This document shows positions 8,952 to 17,853 of a stretch of 64,000 nt of DNA, piece by piece. Position numbers and translations under genes: made by a program. This stretch comes from Cyanomargarita calcarea GSE-NOS-MK-12-04C (GTDB lineage Bacteria; Cyanobacteriota; Cyanobacteriia; Cyanobacteriales; Nostocaceae): contig JAHHGZ010000016.1 of NCBI GenBank assembly GCA_019359595.1, positions 62,001 to 126,000 on the forward strand, written 5' to 3'. A model generated the notes under the pieces. The model was not told the origin of the DNA and made no database searches. It saw only the letters and a list, made by a program, of their open reading frames with translations. Each line of letters begins with the position of its first letter. The first letter of the stretch is position 1.

Positions 8952-9332
8952 TTAAAACTTTAAATTCCAAGCGGCAACAGCTAAAGCACCCCAACCGGCA
9001 ATAAAGCCTACTCCACCCAGTGGTGTAATTGCTCCCAATAATTTAATATCTGTTAAACTCAAGGCATACAAACTGCCGGAAAAAATACCGATGCCAATGA
9101 TAAATAACCAGCCAGTTGCGATTAGAATGGCTGAAGGTGAATCCGTCCGAGTGATTAATAATGCCACCAGAAAAAGCGCCAGAGCATGATACATTTGGTA
9201 ACGAGCGCCAGTTTCAAAGATTTCTAACGCCCTTTCACTTATTTTCTCTTTTAAGGCATGGGAAGCAAATGCACCTGCCGCTACAGATAAACCGCCTAAA
9301 ATCGCTGCTACACTCAAGAAAATTTGTGCCAT
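8952..9332 (-). CDS. DUF423 (YgdD-type) small inner-membrane protein
   Basis: 126 residues with four predicted membrane segments. The DUF423 signatures are visible: AAILGGLSVAAGAFASHALK at the N-terminus, then FETGARYQMYHALALFLVAL, and IGIFSGSLYALSLTDIKLLGAITPLGGVGFIAGWGALA. Function is unknown for the family. It is followed 48 bases downstream of its start by the tandem pair of small membrane proteins on the same strand, and could share their transcript. Confidence 0.9.
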   Translation of the reverse strand: MAQIFLSVAAILGGLSVAAGAFASHALKEKISERALEIFETGARYQMYHALALFLVALLITRTDSPSAILIATGWLFIIGIGIFSGSLYALSLTDIKLLGAITPLGGVGFIAGWGALAVAAWNLKF

Positions 9333-9379
9333 AGTATCAGGGTATCAAGTGTCACAAAGCAGCCGGAAAAATCCCTACA

Positions 9380-9865
9380 TTAAACATCAAAATGATAGGA
9401 AACCGACCCCTCTTCGCTTACCTTAAAGTTAGCATTAAATTCTTTTGCCCTTTCATCTAAATAATCTTTAGCAGCGATCGCTGGTAGCTGTGACTGCATC
9501 GCAAAGCTTAAAAGTGTGACTCTACCATTATTTTCTTGAAGTATCTGATAAAAAACAGATTGCAAGCGAAAGCGAGTCTGTTGACTGAGTGCCTTATTCT
9601 CTTGCCTGCTTTTACGGTATAAATTTAAACTTAACCATCCTCCCAATATCAAGGTAGGGACACCAAAAATTAAACCTTGTTTGGCAGTAATATCAAGCAC
9701 GTATAGAGCGTCATTATTTATGTAATCCGGTGCTTCATTATCTATCCCTGGTGGAATAGGTTTAAGCATAGTATTTTTCTCAACAGCTGCCGATACAGAT
9801 AAAGTCATAAACATGAATCCGAGTGTCAGCAGCCAGCCTGCAGCCAATTTTTCAGCAGTCTTCAT
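9380..9865 (-). CDS. Small membrane protein with C-terminal winged-helix-like domain (tandem paralog A)
   Basis: 161 residues. An N-terminal hydrophobic segment (LAAGWLLTLGFMFMTLSVSAA) resembles a signal or anchor, and a second membrane segment lies near residue 65. The C-terminal part (FYQILQENNGRVTLLSFAMQSQLPAIAAKDYLDERAKEFNANF... ending SYHFDV) is closely similar to the C-terminus of the next gene upstream. It looks like a small helical or winged-helix module found in cyanobacterial hypothetical proteins. No function is known to me. It is separated from its paralog by 167 bases. Confidence 0.7.
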   Translation of the reverse strand: MKTAEKLAAGWLLTLGFMFMTLSVSAAVEKNTMLKPIPPGIDNEAPDYINNDALYVLDITAKQGLIFGVPTLILGGWLSLNLYRKSRQENKALSQQTRFRLQSVFYQILQENNGRVTLLSFAMQSQLPAIAAKDYLDERAKEFNANFKVSEEGSVSYHFDV

Positions 9866-10032
9866 AAAAATATCTCAGATTTAAACCATTGCTTGCGATT
9901 CTAACCTTACTTACTCCCTTTCCGGCCTAAAATTAACTATTTTCTCTCTAACCTCTAACCTTGGCGTACTTTGCGCCTATGGCGGTTAATTCATAAGTAA
10001 TCTTCTGCCGATTCGGGAGTAAGCGTCAACAG

Positions 10033-10455
10033 TTAGACATCAAAGCGATAACTAATACCACCTTCTTCATTAGTATCAAAAGAGGCATTGAACTCCTTAG
10101 CTTTTCGATCCAGATATTGTTTGGCTTCTTCTCCTGATATCCGTGCTTCCATTGCCAAACGCAAGACAGTAATTCTGCCAGTATCAGCCTTCAGCATTCG
10201 ATAAAAGGTAGAATCCAGGCGATCGCTTATTTGTTTCTGATTTTTTTTGCGCAATCCCCAAAGCAGGTATCCTCCCCCTACTAAGAATGATGCGCTCAAA
10301 CCCGTCCCCATAAAAGCATCAGTTCTAACCTCTTGCTTCTCTTCGGCTGTAGTGTTAGTATCCCCTAAATCGGCGAACTTAGAAGCTGTGGCCATTAAGC
10401 AGATAAATCCCAAAGAAAGCAGGAAGCTAGCAGATATTTTGGTCAGAAATTTCAT
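10033..10455 (-). CDS. Small membrane protein with C-terminal winged-helix-like domain (tandem paralog B)
   Basis: 140 residues with the same plan as the neighbouring gene: an N-terminal hydrophobic stretch (ISASFLLSLGFICLMATA), a second hydrophobic segment (GLSASFLVGGGYLLWGL) followed by basic residues, then FYRMLKADTGRITVLRLAMEARISGEEAKQYLDRKAKEFNASF and the shared ending SYRFDV. The alignment with the other copy over the last 60 residues is clear by eye, so this is a tandem duplication that has diverged mainly in the middle. Function unknown. Confidence 0.72.
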   Translation of the reverse strand: MKFLTKISASFLLSLGFICLMATASKFADLGDTNTTAEEKQEVRTDAFMGTGLSASFLVGGGYLLWGLRKKNQKQISDRLDSTFYRMLKADTGRITVLRLAMEARISGEEAKQYLDRKAKEFNASFDTNEEGGISYRFDV

Positions 10456-10497
10456 AATCGCAGCAGAGGATGTACTTATCTTGCCGCAATCTTAACC

Positions 10498-11226
10498 TTA
10501 CTTTCTTGTAGCTTCCAGTAGGCGAGAAAAATAAAAGCGAGTGCGAGTCATCGATTGACGTTCCACTTTTAAACCGTTTTTCTCCAATATTTTAATTACA
10601 TCAGCTTCACGGTGCAAATAAGCACGGGTAGTTTTACTCGGGCCGGGAAAGAAACTGCCGATTTTTTTGAGTATACTATAGGCACAGGTCTTGGGTGCAA
10701 AGCTCAGAATTATCCGCGACTGTGCCAAAGAACAAAGATGGGAAATCATTTCATCAGCCTTGTCTTGGGGATAGTGAATCAGCACATCCAGACAAATTAC
10801 CGTATGGTAGCTACCGCTGAGTGTTTCTAAATCTTGCACGGCGAAAGTCAGATTTTCTGTATTCCCTAAAACGGATGCAGCCCTTTCCTTACCTTCTTGC
10901 ACCATTTTTTCAGATATATCGCTGGCAAATACTTTTGCACCACCTTCCACCAGAGGAATGCTCAGACTACCCATCCCACAGCCAGCATCACAGATTGACA
11001 ATTCGCTTAAATTATTATCTGCTCTGAGCCATGCCAGTACAGTTTCTACAGTCTGCTGATGTCCGTTGCGGATATCTAACTGGACTTTGTTGACTTCGCC
11101 ATCGCCATATATACGCCTCCAGCGGTCAAAACCTGTGGAATTGAAATAATCTTTAACAATTGTTTTATCGTCAGCTGCGTTCATGACGTTCAATCTATAA
11201 GGGTTCCCAGTCCTTAAAATTATCAT
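10498..11226 (-). CDS. chlM: Magnesium-protoporphyrin IX O-methyltransferase ChlM
   Basis: ChlM transfers a methyl group from SAM to the 13-propionate of Mg-protoporphyrin IX in chlorophyll synthesis, at or near the membrane. The sequence has KDYFNSTGFDRWRRIYGDG at the N-terminus, the SAM motif ICDAGCGMGSLSIPLVEGGAKVFASDIS, then ICLDVLIHYPQDKADEMI, and a C-terminal FAPKTCAYSILKKIGSFFPGPSKTTRAYLH typical of cyanobacterial ChlM. The family normally starts near MNAADDKTIVKDYF, so the true start may be the ATG at 11184 (228 residues). The upstream ATG used here has an AAAGGT Shine-Dalgarno-like site. Confidence 0.92.
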   Translation of the reverse strand: MIILRTGNPYRLNVMNAADDKTIVKDYFNSTGFDRWRRIYGDGEVNKVQLDIRNGHQQTVETVLAWLRADNNLSELSICDAGCGMGSLSIPLVEGGAKVFASDISEKMVQEGKERAASVLGNTENLTFAVQDLETLSGSYHTVICLDVLIHYPQDKADEMISHLCSLAQSRIILSFAPKTCAYSILKKIGSFFPGPSKTTRAYLHREADVIKILEKNGLKVERQSMTRTRFYFSRLLEATRK

Positions 11227-11246
11227 GGGAACGAACCTTTAAAGAC

Positions 11247-11285
11247 GCAAAGACGCAAAGAAAAACCCTGCGTCTTTGCTTTTTT
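11247..11285 (+). repeat. 11-bp inverted repeat with T-run between chlM and nagA
   Basis: GCAAAGACGCA pairs with TGCGTCTTTGC, followed by six T on the plus strand. It has the shape of a factor-independent terminator for plus-strand transcripts, yet both flanking genes are on the minus strand. The motif resembles the GCGTCTTTGCG dispersed repeats also seen near 24750, 44070 and 47180, so it may be a mobile palindrome. Confidence 0.5.
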
Positions 11286-11294
11286 AAGCGAAAC

Positions 11295-12485
11295 TTAAGA
11301 AAATAATCGCTGCCAAGTTAGTTCTTTCGTCTCTTTATTCAAATGCCAACGCAGTAAATTAGCGCGTTGATTTTGAGCGAATCCTGGTTCTTGGAGAATC
11401 GCTTGTCTAGGCGCAATCGTGGCTAATGATATCGCATTTTCTAGATCGCAAATCCCCCATTTCACCAAATTTTGCACTCCCACCAACAAACCTAAAGTTG
11501 TTCCAGATAAAGTCCCATCCAGTAGGCGTGCAGTGCCATTTTTAACTTCTATCTCTCGACTGTCCCAAGGATAAACTCCGTCAGGTAAACCTAAGGGTGC
11601 TAAAGCGTCACTGACAAGAAATAGTCCTTTTTCGTAACCGCTGGCGCGTAAAAGTAAATCTAACATCATTGGTGAAACATGCTCACCATCGGCAATAAAA
11701 CCACACATGACATTACTGTTGGTAATTGCCGCCCCTAACAATCCCGGTTCGCGATGATGTAAGCTGGGCATAGCATTAAAGGCATGAGTCACCATTGTGG
11801 CACCCAATTCAAAAGCTTGTTGTGCTTGGCTTGCTGTGGCTTGAGAATGTCCTAAACTGACAACAATCCCCTCATTTTGCAAATAAGGAATTACTTCACC
11901 AGTTGGATCTAATTCTGGGGCAAGGGTGATAATTTTTATTAAATGAGCATAATCACCTAAAACCCGCTTTACTTCCTCAATTGTCAGAGGTAATAAATAT
12001 TCTGCTGGATGTGCGCCACGTTTTTCGTAATTTAAAAATGGTCCCTCTAAATGGACACCTAGAATCTGGGCTTTTTTATTGGATGAAGAAATAAAATCAG
12101 AGATCACACCAAGCGATCGCTGAATATTCTCGAAAGAAGTTGTCACCAGCGTCGGTAAAAATGCATCAACACCCACATCCCACAAAAATTCAGAGATTTT
12201 CTGCAATTGTTCGGCATCTTCAGCTTTTAAATCTGTAAATGCTAATCCTAACGCACCGTTAATCTGTAAATCGACACCACCTAAAGAAATCCAGTCACCG
12301 GCAACATCGAAAACTTGTAAGTTTGTCTGTGGAAGCCGTTTGTAAACTATGTCCATAGGCAGGACTTCCTCGATTATGCCTTGACTGTTAACCAACAGCA
12401 TCTGCAAATTTTTATAACCGGGCAATCGAGCGTTGATAATGCCTATAGGAGTAGCAATGGCGCTTTCTGTTGCTTTGGTCATCAC
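11295..12485 (-). CDS. nagA: N-acetylglucosamine-6-phosphate deacetylase
   Basis: NagA deacetylates GlcNAc-6-phosphate to glucosamine-6-phosphate in amino-sugar and cell-wall recycling. The 396-residue amidohydrolase shows GGVDLQINGALGLAF early, LGVHLEGPFLNYEKRGAHP (metal-binding Glu), VSLGHSQATASQAQQAFELGATMVTHAFNAM (His ligands), GFIADGEHVSP and LVSDALAPLGLPDGVYPW (catalytic Asp). Length matches the family. It lies between chlM (same strand, 68 bases downstream) and divergent purE. Confidence 0.92.
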   Translation of the reverse strand: MMTKATESAIATPIGIINARLPGYKNLQMLLVNSQGIIEEVLPMDIVYKRLPQTNLQVFDVAGDWISLGGVDLQINGALGLAFTDLKAEDAEQLQKISEFLWDVGVDAFLPTLVTTSFENIQRSLGVISDFISSSNKKAQILGVHLEGPFLNYEKRGAHPAEYLLPLTIEEVKRVLGDYAHLIKIITLAPELDPTGEVIPYLQNEGIVVSLGHSQATASQAQQAFELGATMVTHAFNAMPSLHHREPGLLGAAITNSNVMCGFIADGEHVSPMMLDLLLRASGYEKGLFLVSDALAPLGLPDGVYPWDSREIEVKNGTARLLDGTLSGTTLGLLVGVQNLVKWGICDLENAISLATIAPRQAILQEPGFAQNQRANLLRWHLNKETKELTWQRLFS

Positions 12486-12629
12486 GTTGGCGAAAAAATA
12501 GTTAAATATGACCAGATTCTAGATGCAACTAGTAGTCAAAAATCAAGGATAGTAATTTAGAAAGGGTAAAGGGTTTGTTCGTAAGAATTTATTCTTTTTT
12601 CCCGTTCCCCCACTCAAGAACACTCCTCT

Positions 12630-13145
12630 ATGACTCCCCTTATCGGCATTATCATGGGCAGCGATTCCGATTTGCCCACTATGAAAGGCGCGATCGCTGT
12701 TTGCGAAGATTTCGGCGTATCCTACGAAGTCGCAATTACCAGTGCCCACCGCACTCCAGACCGCATGGTGGAATATTCCAAATCTGCCCACCAACGGGGC
12801 CTTAAGGTAATCATCGCTGGTGCTGGTGGTGCCGCCCATCTCCCCGGAATGGTTGCGTCTTTAACCCCGCTTCCTGTCATTGGCGTTCCTGTTCCCAGCC
12901 GCCACTTACAAGGCGTAGATTCTTTGTATTCGATTGTACAGATGCCCGCTGGTATCCCTGTCGCAACAGTGGCGATCGGTAATGCTACAAATGCCGGACT
13001 TTTGGCAGTTCAAATTCTTGGCACCCACCAAGCAGAATTACTCTTGAAAGTAATCCAATATCGTCAAACCCTGTGCGATTCTGTCATGAATAAGCAAGCA
13101 AAGTTAGAACAACTGGGCTATGAAGAATATTTAAAGCAGATGTAA
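12630..13145 (+). CDS. purE: N5-carboxyaminoimidazole ribonucleotide mutase PurE
   Basis: PurE moves the carboxyl group of N5-CAIR to give CAIR in de novo purine synthesis. The 171-residue protein has the full family pattern: [32 protein letters not shown] (the SAHRTP motif with the catalytic His), [20 protein letters not shown], and [37 protein letters not shown]. The start codon is the ATG just before TPLIGIIMG; the upstream region is T/C-rich with no clear Shine-Dalgarno. It is divergent from nagA. Confidence 0.96.
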   Translation: MTPLIGIIMGSDSDLPTMKGAIAVCEDFGVSYEVAITSAHRTPDRMVEYSKSAHQRGLKVIIAGAGGAAHLPGMVASLTPLPVIGVPVPSRHLQGVDSLYSIVQMPAGIPVATVAIGNATNAGLLAVQILGTHQAELLLKVIQYRQTLCDSVMNKQAKLEQLGYEEYLKQM

Positions 13146-13148
13146 TCA

Positions 13149-13240
13149 TTGAATTCGTAAGAAGGAGGAGGTTTATATATGTGGATACAGGACCCCAACT
13201 CAAAACGGGCGATCTCTTTCTTGTCTTTGTATTAAACCCC
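13149..13240 (+). repeat. Dispersed repeat family R1, copy A
   Basis: The segment runs GAATTCGTAAG, then GGTTTATATATGTGGAT, then AACTCAAAA, ending TATTAAACCC. The same order of blocks occurs at 37200-37277 (plus) and in reverse complement at 41148-41235. It has no coding sense and lies 4 bases after the purE stop. Confidence 0.7.
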
Positions 13241-13343
13241 ACAAGGAAGCGGATGATAAATCAAGAGCCAGAACTCCATCAAATGAGTGCGAAGTCAGGG
13301 TTCTTAAGTGTTAGTAGTTCACCAGATTAATTTAGACGCTGCT

Positions 13344-13376
13344 AGATCCCCGATTTCTTTAAGAAGACGGGGATCT
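13344..13376. repeat. Palindromic repeat (AGATCCCCG...CGGGGATCT)
   Basis: 9-bp arms AGATCCCCG/CGGGGATCT with an inner TTCTT/AAGAA pair make an almost continuous 33-base palindrome. The form is that of a dispersed cyanobacterial hairpin. It may also terminate purE transcripts, although no T-run follows. Confidence 0.6.
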
Positions 13377-13632
13377 GACCCTGACAAAATGTAAATATAG
13401 ATACCTGAAGCTATAGTATTAATTGCTGCTAGTAGAAAATCAGCGTGTGGCGCAGTAAATCATACATCAAACAAAATTGTCTATAAGAAATAAAACAAGT
13501 AATATTTTTTATAAAAACTTAATATTACATTGTAGTTTTTGTCCGAAATCGGGAAATGTAGGCACAGTAAGTTTCACAGGCACTAAATATAGTATTCCAA
13601 ACGCGTCTAACACGAGTTAAAAAGAGCAAATG

Positions 13633-13646
13633 GTATTGAAAGTTAC
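13633..13646 (+). promoter_or_regulatory. NtcA-type binding site upstream of amt
   Basis: GTATTGAAAGTTAC fits GTA-N8-TAC, the consensus for the nitrogen-control activator NtcA. It lies 234 bases before the amt start. No ideal -10 box was seen 22 bases downstream, so direct activation is inferred from position and gene function. Confidence 0.55.
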
Positions 13647-13880
13647 AGAATTTATAGGTGTAAAAAATCAACAATCTATCAAATTTCTTAGTGAGTTCAC
13701 TGTTCCGAGTTGCATAGCTTGGAGTTGTTAATTAATATGAGACATCCGTAAAGTATGGGTTAAATAAAACACTCATTAATCAATTCTGGTAATTAATTCA
13801 CACACCTTTTGGTGAAGGCTTATTAAGTTCATTTCGCACTAATAGTGTTTGCAGTTTGTATAAAAACTGAGGTCAATATC

Positions 13881-15596
13881 ATGATTAATAGTAAAAGTGA
13901 GGTAAAAAGTCTCTTGTCTAAAAAGAGTTTAATTAATTTCAAGATAATTCTCCAAACGATCGCTAGCTTCATACAATTTTTCGTCACTGGTTTTACGCAA
14001 ATCAAGAAAAGCTTTTCTGGGGTTAAGCCTCGTCCAATAGCTTCATTGCAAGGTGGACAAGTTAACAAACTGGCACGCTTAAGAAAACGTATGCGTGACC
14101 GAGACTGGAGGCGTTACGCTTATGTAATACTCCTGGGTAAGGGAGTTGCGATTGGAATCCTCTTCATCGCATTTGCCTTCATCTCGAATTTGATAGGGAC
14201 ACCTGCTCTTGCGGCCGACCCTGTACTCAGAGGTAATGATATCGTTAACCCGATTAATACCCTTTGGGTTCTGGTTGCAGCGTTTTTGGTATTTGGGATG
14301 CAGGTCGGCTTTACGATGTTGGAAGCTGGTTTTTGCCGAGTCCGCGAAACCGTCAATGTGTTGATGGAGTGTATTGTTGATACCTGTCTTTGCGGTTTGC
14401 TGTTCTATGCTTGGGGCTTTGCCTTCATGTTCGGTTCAGGAAATCCATTGATTGGTCATGAGTTCTTCTTCTTGGGAGGAACTCCGGCAACTTACGGAAG
14501 CACAGGTGTAGCTTTTCTAGCATTTTGGCTGTTTCAGTTTGCCTTTGCTGATACCTGCTCGACGATTACCTCTGGTGCAATGATTGGGCGTACAGGGTTT
14601 ATCGGCGACCTTTTGTACAGTATTGGCGTCTCAGGCTTTATTTATCCAATCATCGGTCATTGGGTTTGGGGGCCGGATGGATTTTTAGTAACAATGGGCA
14701 CTGCTCAAGGTTTCCTACCCTTTTTGGGAACTGGCTTTCGCGACTTTGCTGGCTCTACGGTTGTTCACACCATTGGGGGGTTCATTGCCCTTGCAGGGTC
14801 GATTGTCCTTGGCCCGCGTTTGGGTCGCACCTTCAAGCGTGACGGTGGTGGCCCGATGCTACCTCATGACCTGGTAATTGCTGCCTCTGGTGGACTACTT
14901 TTGTGGTTTGGCTGGTATGGCTTCAACCCTGGCTCAACACTTTCGGCAATGGATTTTCAGGGTACTGGGCGGGTTGCCGCCAACACCACCTTAGCAGCAT
15001 GTGCAGGCGGACTGTCGGCATTGTTTTTCGGTTTTCCAAAAACAAAGAAGTGGGATTTGAGCTATACAGTCAATGGCTTTTTGGCGGGCTTAGTCTCTAT
15101 CACTTGCCCTTGTTATTGGGTTAACCCAACAGGGTCTATTCTCATTGGGGCGATCGGTGGTGTAGTTGTGGTTTTGGGCATTGATTTGTTGGAATGGCTG
15201 CGGATTGACGATCCGATTGGAGCCGTTCCCGTACATGGCTTCTGCGGTATTTGGGGAACTTGGTCGCTCGGCTTATTTGCCACTGGGGAGTTTGGTGCAA
15301 GTGGTGCGATTTCACCAGATGTATCGGCAACCGTCAGAGGTTTGTTTTATGGTGGTGGGATACAAGTTTTATCTGCCCAAATCATTGGCAACCTAATCGT
15401 CGCTCTATCTACCTTCTCTCTCGCAATGCTGTTGATGTACTTAGTAAATCTTACTGGCACATTGCGCGTGTCGAAAGAAGGAGAGTTGGAAGGCTTGGAT
15501 TTACACGAGCATGGCATAACAGCGTACCCTGAGTATCTTACTGGTCCATCAGCCACACCTTCAGGCTCATCATTTGAAGAAAAACATTTTCGATAA
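13881..15596 (+). CDS. amt: Ammonium transporter (Amt family) with long N-terminal extension
   Basis: An 11-segment inner-membrane channel for ammonium. I start at the ATG at 13881, which has GAGG upstream, giving 571 residues; an earlier in-frame start at 13845 adds 12. The Amt core begins near INTLWVLVAAFLVFGMQVGFTMLEAGF and includes FADTCSTITSGAMIGR, DFAGSTVVHTIGGFIALAGSIVLGPR, WFGWYGFNPGSTL and GAVPVHGFCGIWGTWSLG, with the conserved pore His residues. The first 110 residues are unusual: about 70 basic, partly hydrophobic residues precede a second hydrophobic stretch ending ALAADP, which looks like a signal peptide. An internal start at MRDRDWRRYAYV (14091) would remove the odd part. Part of an amt-ynfA-amt block. 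Confidence 0.92.
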   Translation: MINSKSEVKSLLSKKSLINFKIILQTIASFIQFFVTGFTQIKKSFSGVKPRPIASLQGGQVNKLARLRKRMRDRDWRRYAYVILLGKGVAIGILFIAFAFISNLIGTPALAADPVLRGNDIVNPINTLWVLVAAFLVFGMQVGFTMLEAGFCRVRETVNVLMECIVDTCLCGLLFYAWGFAFMFGSGNPLIGHEFFFLGGTPATYGSTGVAFLAFWLFQFAFADTCSTITSGAMIGRTGFIGDLLYSIGVSGFIYPIIGHWVWGPDGFLVTMGTAQGFLPFLGTGFRDFAGSTVVHTIGGFIALAGSIVLGPRLGRTFKRDGGGPMLPHDLVIAASGGLLLWFGWYGFNPGSTLSAMDFQGTGRVAANTTLAACAGGLSALFFGFPKTKKWDLSYTVNGFLAGLVSITCPCYWVNPTGSILIGAIGGVVVVLGIDLLEWLRIDDPIGAVPVHGFCGIWGTWSLGLFATGEFGASGAISPDVSATVRGLFYGGGIQVLSAQIIGNLIVALSTFSLAMLLMYLVNLTGTLRVSKEGELEGLDLHEHGITAYPEYLTGPSATPSGSSFEEKHFR

Positions 15597-15736
15597 GCTT
15601 TGAATTTTTTGACGAAAAATAAAGAATAATCTGAGGGTAGTTCGAGTGGTTTGCAAACAAGAAATTTTTTGCCACTCCCTACCCAATTTTTTTGGATTAA
15701 TTTACAACTTGAGAAAATTCTGCTATGAAAGAATAA

Positions 15737-16060
15737 ATGATTAAATCTCTGCTTAATTTTATTCTCGCAGGTTTATTTGAGTTAGGGGGTGGCTACCTTG
15801 TTTGGTTGTGGCTGCGGGAAAATAAACCCATTTGGTATGGCATCTTAGGTGGAATTGCTTTAGCTATTTACGGCGCGATCGCCACTTTCCAACCTGCGAA
15901 CTTTGGCAAAGTTTATGCTGCTTACGGCGGGGTATTTATTGTAATGGCAATGCTCTGGGGTTGGAAGGTCGATGGGGTTACTCCAGACCGCTATGACTTG
16001 ATTGGAGCCAGTTTAGCTGTGGCTAGTGTTTTAATTATCATGTACTCACCCAGAATTTAG
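15737..16060 (+). CDS. YnfA/UPF0060 family small membrane protein
   Basis: 107 residues and four membrane segments. The UPF0060 pattern is clear: FILAGLFELGGGYLVWLWLRE at the start, GGIALAIYGAIATFQPANFGKVYAAYGGVFIVMAMLWGWKVDGVTPDRYDLIGA, and a final hydrophobic helix. It belongs to the drug/metabolite transporter fold, with no established substrate. It lies 140 bases after the first amt and before the second. A nitrogen-related role is only suggested by position. Confidence 0.92.
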   Translation: MIKSLLNFILAGLFELGGGYLVWLWLRENKPIWYGILGGIALAIYGAIATFQPANFGKVYAAYGGVFIVMAMLWGWKVDGVTPDRYDLIGASLAVASVLIIMYSPRI

Positions 16061-16435
16061 GTAAAAATCTGGGAGTTAAAATCTGCGATCGAAATGTTGT
16101 TTTTATTTCCGACTGCAAATAAAAATTCATGAAAGTTTTACACAAACTTAGTGACTTTTGCTGTTAAAGAGTAAATGTTTATTCTTTAGTTCTATACATA
16201 GAAAAATTAACATTTTGTAAAACTTATTATACTAAATGCTAATCCTCGAAATGTCAGATGCAAAAATCGCATACAAACACAAATAACTACTATTTGACAA
16301 CTACAATAAGGAGTAGATTTGTATTAAGAAAGCAAAGGACGGAAGCAGTATAAAATTATACTGAATTTTGGAGTAAAAATTGCTCAAATCAAGTTACCAA
16401 ACATAGACATTGTTGGTGGTAAGGAACAAAAAGAA
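16061..16435. other. Intergenic region before the second amt
   Basis: 375 AT-rich bases with no gene. The region carries the perfect GTA-N8-TAC box at 16348-16361 and an AAGGA ribosome-binding site just before the GTG start of the second amt. Confidence 0.5.
16348..16361 (+). promoter_or_regulatory. NtcA-type binding site upstream of second amt
   Basis: GTATAAAATTATAC is a perfect GTA-N8-TAC match and is nearly palindromic along its whole length. It lies 74 bases upstream of the amt start codon, a normal distance for NtcA-activated promoters. Confidence 0.65.
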
Positions 16436-17845
16436 GTGTTGAAAAAAGTTCTGATAATTGGGTTTATTGCCCTACTACTTGTAATCGGCGATCCGAGTCA
16501 GATGGGTAATGCCTTGGCTGCCCCTTTTGATGCAGAAAAAGCGTTCAATAATGCTCAGAGCGCTGCGGATACGGGGTTTATGCTGATGTCATCAGCCCTC
16601 GTACTGTTGATGACACCAGGACTCGCATTTTTCTATGGTGGATTTGTGCGATCGCGCAACATCCTCAATACCCTGATGATGAGCTTTGTGCTGATGGGGA
16701 TTGTGGGAGTTACCTGGGTTTTGTGGGGCTATAGCTTGGCTTTTGCACCGGGCAACCCGATTATCGGTGGATTGGAATGGTTTGGTTTAAATGGGGTGGG
16801 GCTGGAGACAACTGATTATCTCAAAGGGACAAACCCGGCTGAGATTGTCTCCTATGCACCGACAATTCCCCACCAGGCATTCATGATTTATCAAGCCATG
16901 TTTGCCATTATCACCCCGGCTTTGATTAGTGGGGCGATCGCAGAGAGAATGAGCTTTAGTGCTTACTCTTTGTTTGTGCTGCTGTGGTCAACTTTTATTT
17001 ATTCTCCCCTGGCACACATGGTCTGGGGTAAAGGTGGATTCCTGGGCTTGGCAGGTGGCTTAGGAGCGTTAGATTTTGCTGGTGGGACAGTAGTTCACAT
17101 TAGTTCCGGTGTATCAGCCCTGGTTGCGGCGATTGTCTTGGGACCTCGCAAAACTTATCCAGACAGACTCAGCCCTCCTCACAACGTACCATTTATTTTG
17201 CTGGGTGCTAGTTTATTGTGGTTTGGCTGGTTTGGCTTTAATGCTGGTAGTGCCTTAAGTTCGGGTGCAACAGCAACAGTAGCTTTTGTAGCCACAAATA
17301 CATCTGCGGCTGCGGCTTGTTTGACGTGGCTGATTTTAGAAAAAGTCTTGCGTGGTAAGCCAACAGCAGTTGGAGCAGCCACAGGAGGAGTTGCTGGGTT
17401 AGTAGGTATCACTCCAGCAGCGGGATTTGTGACCCCAGTCGCAGCGATTTTAATCGGTAGTATTACTGCTGTTGTTTGTTTTTATGCTGTCAGCTTAAAG
17501 CATAAGGTACTAATTGATGATGCCTTAGATACCTTCCCGGTGCATGGTGTTGGCGGGACAGTTGGAGCGATTCTCACAGGAATTTTTGCCACTACCGCAG
17601 TCAACTCAGCCGGCAAAAATGGCTTGTTTTATGGCAATCCCAGTCAAGTAATTACGCAAATAATTGCAGTGGCGATCGCCTATGTCGTGGCTGGAGTGGG
17701 TACGTTGATTATCCTGAAAATCGTAGAGGTCACCGTTGGTCTGCGAGTCAAAGAAGAAAGCGAATTTCAGGGTATGGATATCAACGAACACGGGGAAGAA
17801 GGTTACAACGAAGAATTTGGCGATCGCATTACGATGAGTAAGTAG
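16436..17845 (+). CDS. amt: Ammonium transporter (Amt family)
   Basis: 469 residues starting at a GTG preceded by AAGGA. The N-terminal 29 residues form a signal peptide-like stretch ending NALAAPFD, as in cyanobacterial Amt proteins. The core shows TGFMLMSSALVLLMTPGLAFFYGGFVRSRNILN, MFAIITPALISGAIAERMSFSAY, DFAGGTVVHISSGVSALVAAIVLGPRK, WFGWFGFNAGSAL and DTFPVHGVGGTVGAILTGIFA, including both pore His residues. The cytosolic tail ends with VKEESEFQGMDINEHGEEGY, the conserved C-terminal signature. It is a normal-length Amt, unlike the extended copy upstream, and its NtcA-type box predicts induction under nitrogen shortage. Confidence 0.95.
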   Translation: MLKKVLIIGFIALLLVIGDPSQMGNALAAPFDAEKAFNNAQSAADTGFMLMSSALVLLMTPGLAFFYGGFVRSRNILNTLMMSFVLMGIVGVTWVLWGYSLAFAPGNPIIGGLEWFGLNGVGLETTDYLKGTNPAEIVSYAPTIPHQAFMIYQAMFAIITPALISGAIAERMSFSAYSLFVLLWSTFIYSPLAHMVWGKGGFLGLAGGLGALDFAGGTVVHISSGVSALVAAIVLGPRKTYPDRLSPPHNVPFILLGASLLWFGWFGFNAGSALSSGATATVAFVATNTSAAAACLTWLILEKVLRGKPTAVGAATGGVAGLVGITPAAGFVTPVAAILIGSITAVVCFYAVSLKHKVLIDDALDTFPVHGVGGTVGAILTGIFATTAVNSAGKNGLFYGNPSQVITQIIAVAIAYVVAGVGTLIILKIVEVTVGLRVKEESEFQGMDINEHGEEGYNEEFGDRITMSK

Positions 17846-17853
17846 TATGATTT

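Larger units (their letters stand above)
13241..13880. other. Long amt upstream region
   Basis: About 640 bases of AT-rich non-coding DNA before the first amt gene. It contains the palindrome at 13344-13376 and the NtcA-type box at 13633-13646. Nothing else coding was found. Confidence 0.5.
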
